In this document: piece by piece, positions 44,454 to 51,922 of the stretch
How positions within the stretch are numbered: position 1 is the stretch's first letter
How the letters are laid out: each line of letters starts with the position of its first letter
Assembly (NCBI GenBank): GCA_035573715.1
Contig: DATLZZ010000013.1
Location: 1-64,000, forward strand
Source: JACPRL01 sp035573715
GTDB taxonomy: Bacteria; Acidobacteriota; Terriglobia; Acidiferrales; 2-02-FULL-67-57
Reading direction: 5' to 3'
Length of the DNA stretch: 64,000 nt
Notes under the pieces: model-generated
Seen by the model: only the letters and a program-made list of their open reading frames with translations
Databases searched by the model: none
What the model was told of the DNA's origin: nothing
Position numbers and translations under genes: made by a program

Positions 44454-45079
44454 CGGCGGCGCCTCTTCGCCTTCTTCTTCGTCTTCCTGGCCTTCTTCGT
44501 AGCCTTCCGCGCGGACCGCGCCTTCGCTTTCTTTGCGTTGGCTTTGGCCTTGGCTTTGGCCTTTCGGCGCGCCTTGGTGGCCGCCGATTTCTTCTGCGCC
44601 AGCACCTCGGCCGGAGGCGGCTCGGCAAAACGCCCCACGCGCGGCGCCGCCAGCCGCGCGAAGTCGCTGTAGCGCAGCCGGATAGCTTCCGCGTGGGTGC
44701 CGGCGTTGATGACGATGTTCTCGTTGCGGCTGACGTCTTCGTCGGCGTAGGTGGGGAGTTGATACAGGTTGCCGAACGGCGGCATCGCGCCCAGCTCGCA
44801 GTCGGGGAAGAACTGCTGAAATTCCTTCTCGCTCGCCAACTGGCACTTCTTGGCCCCGGCCACCCGCGCCAGGTCTTTGAAGTTGATGCGCAGCGGCGCC
44901 GGCAGCGCCGCCAGGGCGAACTGGCCGTCCAGCTTCACCACCACCACCTTGGTGAACTCGAAGCCCGAGATGTGCATCCGCGCCGCCAGCTCCTGGGCGG
45001 TGAAAGCCGGGTCGTGGTGCATCACGTCGTAGCCGATCTCGTGTCGATCCAGAAAGTCTTTCAGGCGCTGTGAAATCAT
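44450..45079 (-). CDS. YbaK/ProX-type editing domain with histone H1-like basic tail
   Basis: The 209-residue product has an aminoacyl-tRNA editing domain of YbaK type (residues 1-140: RHEIGYDVMHHDPAFTAQEL, VVVVKLDGQFALAAL, FFPDCELGAMPPFGNLYQLP). The last 55 residues are almost only Lys, Ala and Arg, for example KARRKAKAKAKANAKKAKAR, like the tails of bacterial H1-type proteins. The tail would bind nucleic acid. Fusion is real in frame with no stop between. CCTCC-type site GGAGG precedes ATG 45079. Confidence 0.87.
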   Translation of the reverse strand: MISQRLKDFLDRHEIGYDVMHHDPAFTAQELAARMHISGFEFTKVVVVKLDGQFALAALPAPLRINFKDLARVAGAKKCQLASEKEFQQFFPDCELGAMPPFGNLYQLPTYADEDVSRNENIVINAGTHAEAIRLRYSDFARLAAPRVGRFAEPPPAEVLAQKKSAATKARRKAKAKAKANAKKAKARSARKATKKARKTKKKAKRRRR

Positions 45080-45173
45080 TGCGCCCTCCTTCAGGCGGGA
45101 AATCCAGAGGCAGCCAAGCCAAGCATAGCAAAGCCAGTCCCGAATGTGACAAAATCTTGCGCCCCAAAGGAAG

Positions 45174-45204
45174 GGCGGCGGGAAGGGGGAGACTTCCCGC
45201 CGCC
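45174..45204. repeat. Perfect 12-bp hairpin
   Basis: GGCGGCGGGAAG (45174-45185) pairs with CTTCCCGCCGCC (45193-45204) across 7 nt. It lies between the small-protein cassette and the YbaK gene and could block read-through on the minus strand, though no T-tract follows. Confidence 0.6.
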
Positions 45205-45219
45205 GCGTGGGGTAGGCAT

Positions 45220-45283
45220 GACCCCGCCCCTTCTGGCCCTCCTCGCGCGGGCGCGCGAAGGGAGTTAAGAAGGGGCGGGGGTC
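45220..45283 (-). terminator. Large stem-loop at the end of the small-protein cassette
   Basis: GACCCCGCCCCTTCT (45220-45234) pairs with AGAAGGGGCGGGGGTC (45268-45283) with one bulge, and the loop holds an inner CGCGC stem. It starts 4 bp past the stop of the 45287 gene. Its position suggests a role in ending transcription or stabilising the 3-prime end, but a T-tract is missing. Confidence 0.45.
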
Positions 45284-45286
45284 TGG

Positions 45287-45508
45287 CTATGGGGACCCGA
45301 GATCATGGTGAAACTCCGGCCGCACCCGAATCCGGCCGCTGGCCGAGCGCGCCTCCACCCGGAAGCGGATGGAGGGATGCTCGGCGCGGAGCACCTGGGC
45401 GAGGTCGGTGGCCGTGACAAAATCGCGGCACTCCCGGCCCGCTTCCCAGTTCTTGCCGCCGTCGTAACTCTTCATCACTACGAATCCACCTTGGGTCCCC
45501 GGGTTCAC
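45287..45508 (-). CDS. Small hypothetical protein S5 of cassette
   Basis: The 73-residue product starts at GTG 45508 with a strong AAGGAGGAAG site. Sequence features: VVMKSYDGGKNWEAGRECRD and VLRAEHPSIRFRVEARSASG, a mixed alpha/beta pattern with one Cys. Not recognised. Last gene of five small collinear genes behind nrdJ. Confidence 0.7.
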   Translation of the reverse strand: MNPGTQGGFVVMKSYDGGKNWEAGRECRDFVTATDLAQVLRAEHPSIRFRVEARSASGRIRVRPEFHHDLGSP

Positions 45509-45526
45509 TTCTGGCTTCCTCCTTGG

Positions 45527-45745
45527 TCAGGCGTCCTGCTCGGCGGCCTGTCGCTCCAGCGCCCCGAGCACGGCGCGAATCTCATCGGCATCCAACCCCA
45601 AGGCCGCCACGGCGCTCAGGCCGCTGATGGCGGCGCCGATGACGTCCTCCCGGCGCGCGCAATCCATCAGCCGCGCTGCCAGCGCCATGGCGCAGCCCAC
45701 CCGCATCGCCTTCTCGACCTTGCCCATCTCGACCCAGTCGGTCAT
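45527..45745 (-). CDS. Small hypothetical protein S4 of cassette
   Basis: The 72-residue product is all-helical by appearance (KVEKAMRVGCAMALAARLMD, IGAAISGLSAVAALGLDADE) with two Cys. GGAGG lies upstream of ATG 45745. Codon use is like that of surrounding real genes. Unrecognised. Confidence 0.75.
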   Translation of the reverse strand: MTDWVEMGKVEKAMRVGCAMALAARLMDCARREDVIGAAISGLSAVAALGLDADEIRAVLGALERQAAEQDA

Positions 45746-45758
45746 CCGGCGCCTCCGC

Positions 45759-46016
45759 CTAGCGCAGTGCTTCCGCCCAACGCGCCACGCGGCCGTAGCG
45801 CGCCGGCTCGCAGACCGAGCAGATGATTTCGCCCGCTTCGCGCCCCGTCTCCCGGCCCTCTTCGACGAAGATGAGCCAGAGCCGGGCCTGCGCCGCCACG
45901 TGGCCGCGCCGGCACGGTTCGCCCGGGGTTCGCACCTCGGGCAGGTAGCGTCCGCTGCGGTCGGGTGGAGGGACTACGACTACGGTGGGATTCTCGACGT
46001 AGACAAGCTGAGCCAT
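45759..46016 (-). CDS. Small Cys-containing protein S3 of cassette
   Basis: The 85-residue product has GEPCRRGHVAAQARLWLIF and ends in IICSVCEPARYGRVARWAEA. The ICSxCEPA segment recurs in S1 (46434-46598), so these two are related. CRRGH plus CSVC could make a four-ligand zinc site. GGAGGTG precedes ATG 46016. Unrecognised family. Confidence 0.75.
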   Translation of the reverse strand: MAQLVYVENPTVVVVPPPDRSGRYLPEVRTPGEPCRRGHVAAQARLWLIFVEEGRETGREAGEIICSVCEPARYGRVARWAEALR

Positions 46017-46078
46017 CCGCGCACCTCCGGTCCTGCCTCCCCAGGCAGAACGGGATTCCCTACTTCCCTAAAAGCCCC

Positions 46079-46327
46079 CTAGGTACTCCTGGTTGCGGTC
46101 ATCCACTTCTCGAGCAAGAACTTTTGCTGGTCGTAGCTGGTGGTGAGCTTGAGCCCCCAGTAGCGGTCGGCATTGCAGATGGCGCAGCCGCTGGCCAGCT
46201 CTTCCGTTCGCACCACTTTGCCGCGCTTGCCGAAGTAGAGTTGGACAAGGATGGCGTGTTGCGTATCGAAGCGGCATTTCGGGCAATACCGCGTCTCCAG
46301 CTCCACCTTCAAATCCGCTTTACTCAC
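46079..46327 (-). CDS. Small zinc-ribbon-like protein S2 of cassette
   Basis: The 82-residue product has two knuckles, RYCPKCRFDTQHAIL and SGCAICNADRYWG, fitting a zinc ribbon, and a Lys/aromatic C-terminus (YDQQKFLLEKWMTA). Start GTG 46327 behind AGGTGG and AGGGGA. Not recognised; nucleic-acid or protein binding is possible. Confidence 0.75.
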   Translation of the reverse strand: MSKADLKVELETRYCPKCRFDTQHAILVQLYFGKRGKVVRTEELASGCAICNADRYWGLKLTTSYDQQKFLLEKWMTATRST

Positions 46328-46374
46328 TCCCCTACCACCTTTCCCCCGCCTGACCCGATCCTCCGTTCCTCCGT

Positions 46375-46428
46375 TTCAACCCGGTGGCTCCCGCCACCGG
46401 GCCCAGCGGCGGGAGCCGCCGGGTTGAA
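46375..46428. repeat. 21-bp inverted repeat between S1 and S2
   Basis: The arms at 46375-46395 and 46408-46428 match at 20 of 21 positions, the remaining pair being G-T; the loop has 12 nt. The left arm can also fold on itself as CCGGTGGC-tccc-GCCACCGG. It separates nrdJ-S1 from S2-S5 and could end or attenuate transcription, or be a mobile repeat. Confidence 0.7.
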
Positions 46429-46433
46429 CGTGA

Positions 46434-46598
46434 CTAGCGCAAGAACTCGCTCCGCCCGGCTTCCACCGCCGCGCGCTCAAACGCCGCCGGCTCACACCCG
46501 GAGCAAATCCGGCGGTCATCCCGCAGCGCCTGAATCGTCTGCCGCGCGCACCGCTCGCACTGCTCCAGCCGGAACTGCATCACCGTGGTCGTTTCCAC
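46434..46598 (-). CDS. 54-residue zinc-finger-like protein S1, directly after nrdJ
   Basis: Start GTG 46598 lies a few nt behind GGAGGGG; the stop is TAG at 46434-46436. The product carries QCERCARQT and ICSGCEPAAFERAAVEAG, two CxxC knuckles 18 residues apart. The second is nearly the same as in S3. Gap to the nrdJ stop is 19 bp, so they are probably co-transcribed. The gene is short but codon use and ribosome site are good. Confidence 0.7.
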   Translation of the reverse strand: METTTVMQFRLEQCERCARQTIQALRDDRRICSGCEPAAFERAAVEAGRSEFLR

Positions 46599-46617
46599 TT
46601 CCCCTCCTTCCCGAGTT

Positions 46618-49386
46618 CTAGCCGCAGCCGCTGGTGGTGCCGCAATTGCCGCAGCGATAGCAGGAGCCGTTGCGCGTCATCAGAGAACCACAGTCCGGGC
46701 AGGCCGGCGCGTCGGCGGGCGCCTGCACGGGCGCGGGAGCGCGGGCGTGCATGGCCTCCGCCGCGGTGCCGGCAATCTCCGCCGCCGCTTTGACCGTCGG
46801 CGACGGCTCCACCGCTTCCACCGTGCCTTCGCCGTTGGTGACGCCGATGTCCACCGTCTTGTACTCCGGCGAGATGAACTTCGCCCCCAGCCAGCGGAAG
46901 ATGTAGTCGACGATCGACTTGGCCACCGGGATTTCGGGGTTGTTGGTCCAACCCGAAGGCTCGAAGCGCACGTGCGAAAGCTTGTCCACGTAAATCTTCA
47001 GCGGCACGCCGTATTGCAAGGCAATCGAAATGGCGCAGGCAAAGCTGTCCATCACGCCGGAAAGCGTCGAGCCTTCCTTGGCCATGGTGATGAAGATTTC
47101 GCCCGGTTGCCCGTCGGGGTAGAGCCCGACGGTGATGTAGCCTTCATGGCCGGCAATGGAGAACTTGTGGGTGACGGCGTTGCGCGTCTCCGGGAGCTTG
47201 CGCCGCTGGAGCTGCCCGCCCGCCCGCACCGGTACGGGTGCCGCTTCGGCCGCCGGTTCCTTCTCCGCCTTGGGCGCGCGCGCCGTGGTGGAGAGCGGCT
47301 GAACCTTCTTCGAGCCGTCGCGGTAAATCGCCACCGCCTTCAGCCCCAGCCGCCAGCCCTCGATGTAGGTCTGCATGATCTCTTCGACCGTGGTTTCTTC
47401 CGGCATGTTGACGGTCTTGGAGATGGCGCCGCTGATGAAGGGCTGCGCCGCCGCCAGCATCTTCAGATGGCCCATCGGCGAGATGGAGCGCGAGCCCGCG
47501 GCCGGCTTGAGCGAGCAGTCGAACACCGGCAGGTGCTCTTCCTTCAGGTGCGGGGCGCCCTCAATGGTGCCGGTGCGGTCGATGTAGTCCACCATGTCGC
47601 TGATCTGCTCGGGGGTGTAGCCGAGCCGCTGCAGCGCCATGGGCACGGTGTTGTTGACAATCTTGATGACCCCGCCGCCCACCAGCCGCTTGTACTTGAC
47701 CAGAGCCAGGTCAGGCTCGATGCCAGTGGTGTCGCAATCCATCATGAAGGCGATGGTTCCTGTCGGGGCCAGCACCGAGGCCTGCGCGTTCCGGTAGCCG
47801 TGCCTCTTGCCTTCTTCCAGTGCCCGGTCCCAGGCGTCCTGCGCTGCCGCCATCAGGTCGGCCGGGACGTTGCGCGGATTGATGCCGCGCAGCGCGTCGC
47901 GGTGCAGGGCGATGACGCCCAGCATGGATTCGCGGTTCGGGGGATAGCCCGGGAACGGCCCGGTGACTTCCGCGATGCGGGCGCTGGTCAGATAGGCCTG
48001 GCCGGTCAGCAGCGCGGTGATGGCGCCGGTCAGGTCGCGACCGGCGTCGGAGTCATAGGGCACCCCGGAGGCCATCAACAGCGCGCCGAGGTTGGCGTAG
48101 CCGAGCCCCAGCGGGCGATAGTCGTGCGAGTTGCGCGCAATCTTCTCGGTCGGGTAGCTGGCGTTGTCGACGATGATTTCCATCGCCGTAATCAGAATAT
48201 CGACGCCGTGCCGGAAGGCGGCGACGTCGAAGTTCACCGCGACATCGACAAACTTCATCAGGTTGAACGACGCCAGGTTGCAAGCGGTGTCGTCGAGGAA
48301 CATGTACTCGGAGCAGGGGTTGGAGGCGTTGATGCGCCCCGACGCCTTGCAGGTGTGCCAGCGGTTGATGGTGGTGTCGTACTGGATGCCGGGGTCGCCG
48401 CACTGGTGGGCGGCTTCCGCCATCTGCCGGAAGAGGTCGCGGGCGCGGTACTCGCGCACCGGCTGGCCGTTGCGCACCGCCTTGGTCCAGCACGGCTTGT
48501 CCTCCACGACCGCCTGCATGAAGTCGTCGGTCACCCGCACCGAGTGGTTGGCGTTCTGGAAGAAGATAGAGCTGTAGGCTTCGCCGTCGAGCGAGCTGTC
48601 GTAGCCCAGCTCGACCAGCGCCCACGCCTTGCGCTCTTCCTTGGCCTTGCAGTTGATGAACTCTTCGATGTCGGGGTGGTCGACGTTCAGGATGACCATC
48701 TTGGCCGCCCGGCGCGTCTTGCCGCCCGACTTGATGACCCCGGCGAAGGCGTCGAACCCGCGCATGAAGCTCACCGGGCCGGAGGCGATGCCGCCGCCGG
48801 AGAGCGGCTCCATCGAACCGCGCAGGCTGGAGAAGTTTGTCCCCGTGCCCGAGCCCCACTTGAAGAGCATGCCCTCGGTTTTGGCCAGGTTCATGATGGA
48901 CTCCATCGCGTCATCGATGGAGTTGATGAAGCAGGCCGAGCACTGCGGCTTGGGCTGGACGCCGACGTTGAACCAGACGGGGGAGTTGAAGGCCACCATC
49001 TGGTGCAGCAGCATGTAGGTGAGCTCGTCTCGGAAGGTTTCGCGGTCGTCGGCGCTGGCAAAGTAGCCGCCCTCCCAGCCCCACCGGGTGATGGTGTCGG
49101 CCACGCGCCCGATGAGCTGACGCACGCTCGACTCCCGCTCCGGCGTGCCGCGCTTGCCGTGGAAGTACTTCGAGGCTACGATGTTGGTCGCCGTCTGCGA
49201 CCAGTCCGCCGGGACTTCCACGTTCGTCTGTTCAAAAATCACCTCGCCTTTTTCGTTGGTGATGGAGGCGGTGCGGCGCTCCCAGTTGACCGTGTCGTAG
49301 GGCGAGACCCCCGGCTTGGTAAAGCGGCGCTCGAACTTCAGCCCGACTCGCGTTTTCTCAGTGGAAAGGGTCTCCCGCTCGCCCAT
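46618..49386 (-). CDS. nrdJ: Vitamin B12-dependent (class II) ribonucleotide reductase NrdJ
   Basis: Makes deoxyribonucleotides with adenosylcobalamin, independent of oxygen. The 922-residue protein has QCSACFINSIDDAMESI, SSLRGSMEPLSGGGIASGPV, the active-site run NPCSEYMFLDDTACNLAS, PTGTIAFMMDCDTTGIEP and a C-terminal zinc ribbon (CPDCGS...CYRCGNCG). No cobalamin riboswitch was seen upstream; instead two promoters and an NrdR-box-like element lie at 49520-49625. A small zinc-finger gene follows closely. Confidence 0.97.
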   Translation of the reverse strand: MGERETLSTEKTRVGLKFERRFTKPGVSPYDTVNWERRTASITNEKGEVIFEQTNVEVPADWSQTATNIVASKYFHGKRGTPERESSVRQLIGRVADTITRWGWEGGYFASADDRETFRDELTYMLLHQMVAFNSPVWFNVGVQPKPQCSACFINSIDDAMESIMNLAKTEGMLFKWGSGTGTNFSSLRGSMEPLSGGGIASGPVSFMRGFDAFAGVIKSGGKTRRAAKMVILNVDHPDIEEFINCKAKEERKAWALVELGYDSSLDGEAYSSIFFQNANHSVRVTDDFMQAVVEDKPCWTKAVRNGQPVREYRARDLFRQMAEAAHQCGDPGIQYDTTINRWHTCKASGRINASNPCSEYMFLDDTACNLASFNLMKFVDVAVNFDVAAFRHGVDILITAMEIIVDNASYPTEKIARNSHDYRPLGLGYANLGALLMASGVPYDSDAGRDLTGAITALLTGQAYLTSARIAEVTGPFPGYPPNRESMLGVIALHRDALRGINPRNVPADLMAAAQDAWDRALEEGKRHGYRNAQASVLAPTGTIAFMMDCDTTGIEPDLALVKYKRLVGGGVIKIVNNTVPMALQRLGYTPEQISDMVDYIDRTGTIEGAPHLKEEHLPVFDCSLKPAAGSRSISPMGHLKMLAAAQPFISGAISKTVNMPEETTVEEIMQTYIEGWRLGLKAVAIYRDGSKKVQPLSTTARAPKAEKEPAAEAAPVPVRAGGQLQRRKLPETRNAVTHKFSIAGHEGYITVGLYPDGQPGEIFITMAKEGSTLSGVMDSFACAISIALQYGVPLKIYVDKLSHVRFEPSGWTNNPEIPVAKSIVDYIFRWLGAKFISPEYKTVDIGVTNGEGTVEAVEPSPTVKAAAEIAGTAAEAMHARAPAPVQAPADAPACPDCGSLMTRNGSCYRCGNCGTTSGCG

Positions 49387-49519
49387 GGAACCGTGCTCCC
49401 CGTCTCTAGTAGTGAACCGCCACGCCGCCGAGCGACGCCAGCAAAATCACAGCCAACAGCAACTCCGCAACCTTCAAGCTGGCGCTGCGTACTCCCTGAA
49501 GGCTTTCTGCTGGGCGGCG

Positions 49520-49548
49520 TTTATACGCCCGCCGCTCGCCTCTGTCAA
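49520..49548 (-). promoter_or_regulatory. Consensus promoter P1 of nrdJ
   Basis: Minus strand TTGACA (49548-49543), a 17-bp spacer, and TATAAA (49525-49520), the best -35/-10 pair in the window. The -10 lies in an inverted repeat GGCGT-ttat-ACGCC (49516-49529). Leader length to the nrdJ ATG is about 125 nt. Confidence 0.72.
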
Positions 49549-49589
49549 GGAAAAAATGCAGCCTATCGTAGCCTTCTCCCCGAGGCTGC

Positions 49590-49625
49590 CTATATATTGT
49601 AGGGCGAACGCGCGGCGAAAAGCAA
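49590..49625 (-). promoter_or_regulatory. Candidate promoter P2 and NrdR-box-like site of nrdJ
   Basis: Minus strand TTGCTT (49625-49620), 18-bp spacer, TACAAT (49601-49596). The -10 overlaps CAATATATAG (49599-49590), which agrees at all ten positions with the core of the NrdR-box consensus as I recall it (CwAwATaTwG); the outer positions fit less well. NrdR binding here would repress. A second box is not apparent. Confidence 0.5.
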
Positions 49626-49699
49626 GCCTTCTATTGTTTCCTCCCCGTATCCCGACCGCGACCATGCATTGAGAAAGGCGCGCGGAGGGAGCTGCTTTT

Positions 49700-51022
49700 T
49701 CAGGCCCTTGGGGCGCGCAGGAATTCATCCAGCAAGCCGAGGAAGCGATCAAGGTCAGCGAAGCTGTGGTAGATGTGGGTCGAGAGGCGCAAGCGCGTGG
49801 GCGAAGTGCCACGGACACGGATGTTGTGTTCGTGGTAAAGCCACTGCTGCAGCTTGGGGCGGTCGAGACCCGGGAAGTTCACCGCGCAGATGGCGCCGGT
49901 GAACTCTTCCCCGGACGCGGAGTGCAACTCCGCGCCCGGTAGTCGCGCCACGCGCTCTTTGATGTAGGCATGGAGCTGCCGGGTGCGCCGCTCAATGCGC
50001 TCCGGGCCGATGCTGTACCAGAAATCAATCGCCGCCTTGAGCCCGGCCAGCAGGCTGACATTCGTCGTCCCGAACTGCTGCAGTCGCGCGGCGCGAATTT
50101 TCAGGTTGTCCCACTCGCCGGTGGCGATGGTGCTCCACAACCGATCGCAAACCTCGTCGCGCACATAAAGCAGGCCGGTGCCTTTCGGCGAGAGCAGCCA
50201 CTTGTGCGGGCTGGAGACGTAGAAGTCGCAGCCGATGTCCTTCACGTTGACCGGAATCATCCCGACGGCGTGAGCGCCGTCAACGAGCGCGAGTAGCCCA
50301 TGCTGGCGTGCCCAGGCGCAAATTTCCTTGGCGGGCATCACGCAGCCGGTGGCGGAGCTGACGTGGCTGATCATCACCACGCGCGTGCGTTCGGTGCGCG
50401 CGGCGTCGAAGAGATCCAGAATCTGCTGCTTCGATCTGGGCGGCTTCGGCATCGCCACCTGCTTCACTGCCGTACCGTAACGCTTGGCTTTCAGCAGCCA
50501 GGGGTTGAGCCCGCTGGGATGCTCCTCATCGGTGGTCAGCACTTCGTCGCCGGGTTTCAGATCGAGCCCGTTGGCGACGTAGTTCAAGCCCTCGGTGGCG
50601 TTGCGCACCAACGCCAGCTCGTGCAGCTCGGCGCCGATGAACTCCGCCACCGGCTTGCGATACTCGTCCCATGGCCCGTAGCCCCAGAGCGGATAGAGCT
50701 CGGTGTCGTCGTTCTCCATCTGCTCTTCTTTGAGGACGCTCTCGATAAACGCGCGCACCACCGGCAGCGGGCAGGATCCGCAGGTGCCGTTGTTGAGGTA
50801 GATGAACCCGGGACGGAAAAGCCACTGGCGACGCAGCTCTGCCCAGTAGGTCTCCGGGCTGCGCGCAAAGAGTTCATCCGAGGGCAGCGGCGGCGCCTCT
50901 GGACACAGGCCGCGCTCGATCAGCCCGTCGACCGTCGGCCCGTGCGCCACCAACTCGGGCCGCACCAATCCGGCCACCGTCGCCGCGCCGAGAGCTTGCA
51001 GGAATCCGCGTCGCTCCAACAT
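49700..51022 (-). CDS. Tat-signal class V aminotransferase-like protein (isopenicillin-N epimerase-like)
   Basis: The 440-residue PLP enzyme begins with a Tat-like or secretion-like leader (MLERRGFLQALGAATVAGLV). Then come FIYLNNGTCGSCPLPVVRAF, VRNATEGLNYVANGLDL, VDGAHAVGMIPVNVKDIGCD and the lysine motif YVSSPHKWLLSPKGTG. GAGGAGG precedes ATG 51022; the longer frame to 51181 is rejected. Export of a PLP enzyme is unusual and the signal has RR in an ERRGF context, so export is plausible, not proven. Confidence 0.87.
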   Translation of the reverse strand: MLERRGFLQALGAATVAGLVRPELVAHGPTVDGLIERGLCPEAPPLPSDELFARSPETYWAELRRQWLFRPGFIYLNNGTCGSCPLPVVRAFIESVLKEEQMENDDTELYPLWGYGPWDEYRKPVAEFIGAELHELALVRNATEGLNYVANGLDLKPGDEVLTTDEEHPSGLNPWLLKAKRYGTAVKQVAMPKPPRSKQQILDLFDAARTERTRVVMISHVSSATGCVMPAKEICAWARQHGLLALVDGAHAVGMIPVNVKDIGCDFYVSSPHKWLLSPKGTGLLYVRDEVCDRLWSTIATGEWDNLKIRAARLQQFGTTNVSLLAGLKAAIDFWYSIGPERIERRTRQLHAYIKERVARLPGAELHSASGEEFTGAICAVNFPGLDRPKLQQWLYHEHNIRVRGTSPTRLRLSTHIYHSFADLDRFLGLLDEFLRAPRA

Positions 51023-51126
51023 GCCAACCTCCTCGAATCCTCTTGCTGCGCGCCATTCTACTCCTGAAAGGTAGAATCGTCTTCCCGCGCCGGCAAGAAA
51101 CCAGTAGCTCCGATTCGGACGACTGG

Positions 51127-51132
51127 TATACT
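51127..51132 (+). promoter_or_regulatory. Candidate -10 box of doxX-like gene
   Basis: TATACT, 26 nt before ATG 51159; ribosome site CTGGAGG (51147-51153) lies between. The -35 region is poor. Confidence 0.4.
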
Positions 51133-51158
51133 CCGCCGAGCTCCTGCTGGAGGTCGCC

Positions 51159-51608
51159 ATGCTGAAGAGATTCTTTGACACCAGGGACGACGCCGCGCTG
51201 CTGGTGGCGCGGCTGGCCCTGGGGTTCGTAATGCTCCCGCACGGCGCCCAGAAACTGCTGGGCTGGTTCGGCGGTCACGGATTCAGCGCAACGCTGGATG
51301 CGTTTACCCAAGGCGGGATGCCCTGGATGGTTGCGCTTCTCGTTATCCTGGGCGAATCCCTCGGCTCCTTGAGTCTCGTACTCGGGTTCCTGAGCCGGTT
51401 CTGCGCTTTCGGCATCGCCTGCATCATGCTCGGCGCCATCGTGATGGTGCACCAGCAGCACGGCTTCTTCATGAACTGGTCCGGGCAGCAGCCGGGCGAA
51501 GGCTTCGAGTATCACCTGCTGGCGCTGGGCCTGGCGCTGGCGTTGATGCTGGGCGGCGGCGGCAAGTGGTCGGCCGACCGGTTGATTAGCCAGAAACTCG
51601 GTGGCTAA
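51159..51608 (+). CDS. DoxX family membrane protein
   Basis: The 149-residue protein has about four membrane segments (LLVARLALGFVMLPHGAQKL, MPWMVALLVILGESLGSLSL, FCAFGIACIMLGAIVMV, LALGLALALMLGG). DoxX-like proteins are linked to redox and sulfur stress. Its end overlaps the convergent small gene by 4 bp. Confidence 0.9.
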   Translation: MLKRFFDTRDDAALLVARLALGFVMLPHGAQKLLGWFGGHGFSATLDAFTQGGMPWMVALLVILGESLGSLSLVLGFLSRFCAFGIACIMLGAIVMVHQQHGFFMNWSGQQPGEGFEYHLLALGLALALMLGGGGKWSADRLISQKLGG

Positions 51609-51922
51609 TCCGGCAGGTCGAGGTCGCGCCAGGCGGGGTAGCGCGTCAGGCGGCCTTCGACGACGTTGGCGAAGTAGCGACCCTCGCAACTGAACTGCAG
51701 AATGCGCTTGCCCTGCCTCGCCATGGCCGCCCAGCGTGAGCCGGTCTGCGGATTCTGCTCGATGCCAGTGAGCGGGACGCCGCCGAACTCGAAATCCACC
51801 CTACGCAGCTTGCGCGAGCGCGTGCGGCCGACGTGGTAGCGCTCGCCTCCGAGCTCGACCCAGTCCTTCCCCTCCGCCAGCACCTGCTGCCAGACGGAGA
51901 TCAGCGCTTCGGCCAAGGTCAT
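51605..51922 (-). CDS. Hypothetical protein coupled to the PLP decarboxylase
   Basis: This 105-residue product starts at ATG 51922, overlapping the stop of the decarboxylase gene (ATGA). Sequence: MTLAEALISVWQQVLAEGKD, ERYHVGRTRSRKLRRVDFEF, ending in DLDLPD. Mostly beta-like. Not recognised. Tight coupling implies a linked function. Confidence 0.75.
   Translation of the reverse strand: MTLAEALISVWQQVLAEGKDWVELGGERYHVGRTRSRKLRRVDFEFGGVPLTGIEQNPQTGSRWAAMARQGKRILQFSCEGRYFANVVEGRLTRYPAWRDLDLPD

Noticed and set aside
46585..49602. A 1005-codon open frame on the plus strand opposite nrdJ
   Set aside because: It is the antisense of a well-recognised gene. The composition (many Arg, Gly, His, Val) is the usual artefact of GC-rich third positions, and no domain is visible.
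49387..49699. Cobalamin riboswitch upstream of nrdJ
   Set aside because: No B12-box-like (GCCACTG) or other conserved element on the minus strand; promoters and an NrdR-type site fill the region instead.
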